A stretch of 64,000 nt of DNA from Chrysomallon squamiferum (Eukaryota > Mollusca > Gastropoda > Neomphalida > Peltospiridae). Numbering within the stretch: position 1 is the stretch's first letter; every line of letters begins with the position of its first letter. This document shows, piece after piece, positions 62,097 through 64,000 of this stretch. The translations under genes and the position numbers were made by a program. The notes under the pieces were generated by a model that was not told where the DNA came from, made no database searches, and was given only the letters and a program-made list of their open reading frames with translations. The stretch is from assembly GCA_012295275.1 (NCBI GenBank), contig CM022670.1, forward strand, positions 17,598,698 through 17,662,697, written 5' to 3'.

Positions 62097-63742
62097 GTCC
62101 AAGAATAAAAAAAATCGAAAAAGTCATCAGGTTTGTATTTAAGAAACATTCAGTACGTTTTATTGGAAATCATAGTTAATAACCTCGTTCTGAGATACTT
62201 TCGTGTTTTAACGATTTTCTGCAGTAGGTGTTTACTTTTTAAAATCCATTCTCGCTTCATTAGATACCTTTTTTCAGTCAAGAAGATGGAATGTATTAAA
62301 GAAAGAACAAGAAAAGGACTGTTCTTGCAAAATTTGATCCGCTTCAATACTGACGATTAGACTAATACTCTGCAATTGGCTAATCAAAATCAAATTTTTC
62401 CTACCTCAGTGTTTACCTAATGTATTTCACAAACAAGCACAACGTGCGCCAAAGTTCGATAAACGTTACACTGAATGTACTCAAACATACGACAAATAAT
62501 CTTCGTGTTTTTGTAATTTGCCTCATTGTATCGGATGACTCCTTTAACCTATTTGATGTTTTAGATATGGCAGGCCGCCTTCTCGTGGAAATTACTTTCT
62601 TTGATGCGACTAAAAAGCCCATCTGGCCCGGCTATCATTATAGTGTCAGAGAATCGGTAAAGTCTTCATTACAGTGTCACACGGCGGCAGTCATGTTATT
62701 ACGTTGTCTTCTTATCGCTTACGATATCATTAAAATCCACTGTTGTCGCTTACGATATCATTAAAATGCAGAGATGGAGAAAAGTAAACGAACGGCGTTA
62801 TTTTACACAAACTCGTTTAGAAGAGAGTCGTTACTTTTATCATTTCTGTGAATTAAATTAATTCCTAAGGAAAAGAATAGATTATGAGTTGGTTGTTAAC
62901 ACCTCCCCCCAAAAACCGATATCGTTGTTATTATCATTATTATTTTTTAATAAACAAGTTATTGACGCTAACAGAAAATGTGTTATTATCTGTGTGGTAT
63001 AAAATAACTGGGTTAACACGCTACATAATGAACAAACACATAGTAATAACATATCGAGATGATCTTCATTAAATTGTAATTAATTCATCACGTGATTACA
63101 ATGAGTTTTACAGACTGTAGTGACGTCAATACGATGTGTAGAAAGTGTTTTTGATAATCGTTTTGTACAGCTTATGTTCCTTTCACATAACATTTTGATG
63201 TTTGTTAATGACGTGAGTTCATTTATTGATTCATTCTTTTGTTGCTTTCATCCTTTCTTTCTTTGTTATTTTCTTCATTTCTTTATCCTATATCTTATTA
63301 TTTTTATTTATTCATTTATTTATTTATTATTATTTAGCATGACTTCTTCGTCGTGCTATTAATAATATTAATTATAATTACAATTGTTGTTGTTGTTGTT
63401 ACACATTTCTTTTTCATTTACTTTTACTATTCATTTTTAAAAATGTTTAAATCTACACAATAATAATACTCGACTAGTTACTTGAAGATTACTCAATAAA
63501 TATATATATATATTTTTTTTACTGACATTATTATTTTATCCATTATCTTTAAAAACACGCTAAGTTAAGTAATTGCTTTTCATGTCAGGTATAATGTAAG
63601 CTTTTATAAAATGAGCAATAACTTTTTTCACGATTCAGACAACAAAACGGAGAAAAAAACAAACAAAAATGTGACATTAGAGTTTGTAAACAAACTTTTC
63701 TATTGTGACCAAAATCGAGTGGAAAAGATCTTAGCAGACTGG

Positions 63743-63788
<46 letters not shown>

Positions 63789-63865
63789 TACATACATATT
63801 TACATATTTATACACACACTCACACACACACACATATACATACATACATACATATTTACATATTT

Positions 63866-63896
<31 letters not shown>

Positions 63897-63901
63897 GCGA
63901 A

Positions 63902-63978
<77 letters not shown>

Positions 63979-64000
63979 TGCATACAAACATACATACCCA

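Larger units (their letters stand above)
59928..64000. other. Right-hand region: CpG promoter-like patches and simple repeats
   Basis: Contains a 46-bp tandem duplication (60095-60190), a promoter-like patch at 60.24-60.55 kb, AAC/AAT and AAG runs (60865-60980), a CpG-containing patch at 61.16-61.48 kb, poly-A (61544-61582), an AAT run (62027-62095) and mixed CA/TA/GA repeats (63750-63975). Short frames near 62420-62764 (MAGRLLVEITFF...) have no supporting splice structure. Confidence 0.55.

Noticed and set aside
63585-63991. VCVC/YVYV-rich and LSLS-rich ORFs near the right edge
   Set aside because: Translations of CA/TA and GA dinucleotide repeats.

Overview
This is AT-rich animal nuclear DNA from an invertebrate. 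The genes are split by many short introns with GT-AG borders, metazoan families are present (SMARCA4/2, SPICE1, C2H2 and THAP zinc-finger proteins), and there are long microsatellites, a LINE and hAT-type repeats. A mollusc or other lophotrochozoan fits the impression, but nothing in the sequence proves it. Multi-exon models were built by hand from splice sites and reading phase; no transcript or database search was available.

Layout. 1-3633 (-): N-terminal part of a Brahma/BRG1 (SMARCA4/2) chromatin remodeller, running off the left edge, with an apparent 1-nt frameshift near base 39. 5602-6128 (-): a possible three-exon, 87-residue single-pass membrane microprotein. 6000-6700: compact region between divergent genes. 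6686-17257 (+): SPICE1, centriole and spindle protein, 18 coding exons, 822 residues, with a short upstream ORF and a polyglutamine exon. 22299-25726 (+) and 30002-35073 (+): two paralogous large C2H2 proteins. 38272-38598 (+): a THAP-domain exon. 41821-45897 (-): a 293-residue protein with a single C2H2 finger whose module resembles fingers of the preceding genes. Together 22-46 kb looks like a local cluster of a duplicated zinc-finger family.

46-64 kb is repeat-rich and gene-poor. Its centre is a cluster of about ten tRNA-Asn genes and pseudogenes (50.6-59.9 kb). At least three of these, probably four, are interrupted by the 3' end of a LINE. The LINE copy at 53.4-54.5 kb keeps the C-terminal end of a reverse-transcriptase ORF with a CCHC-like knuckle. 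In three loci the A-rich LINE tail joins the tRNA at the same place, the GCGC that forms the 3' side of the D stem. This suggests a non-LTR retrotransposon that inserts site-specifically inside tRNA-Asn genes, which is the most interesting observation in the window. Other repeats include two copies of one short hAT-type element (one with a perfect 8-bp target duplication), a ~40-bp minisatellite at 57.1-57.6 kb and a microsatellite palindrome at 49.45-49.62 kb. Promoter-like CpG patches without visible genes lie at 47.8, 56.8, 60.3 and 61.4 kb.
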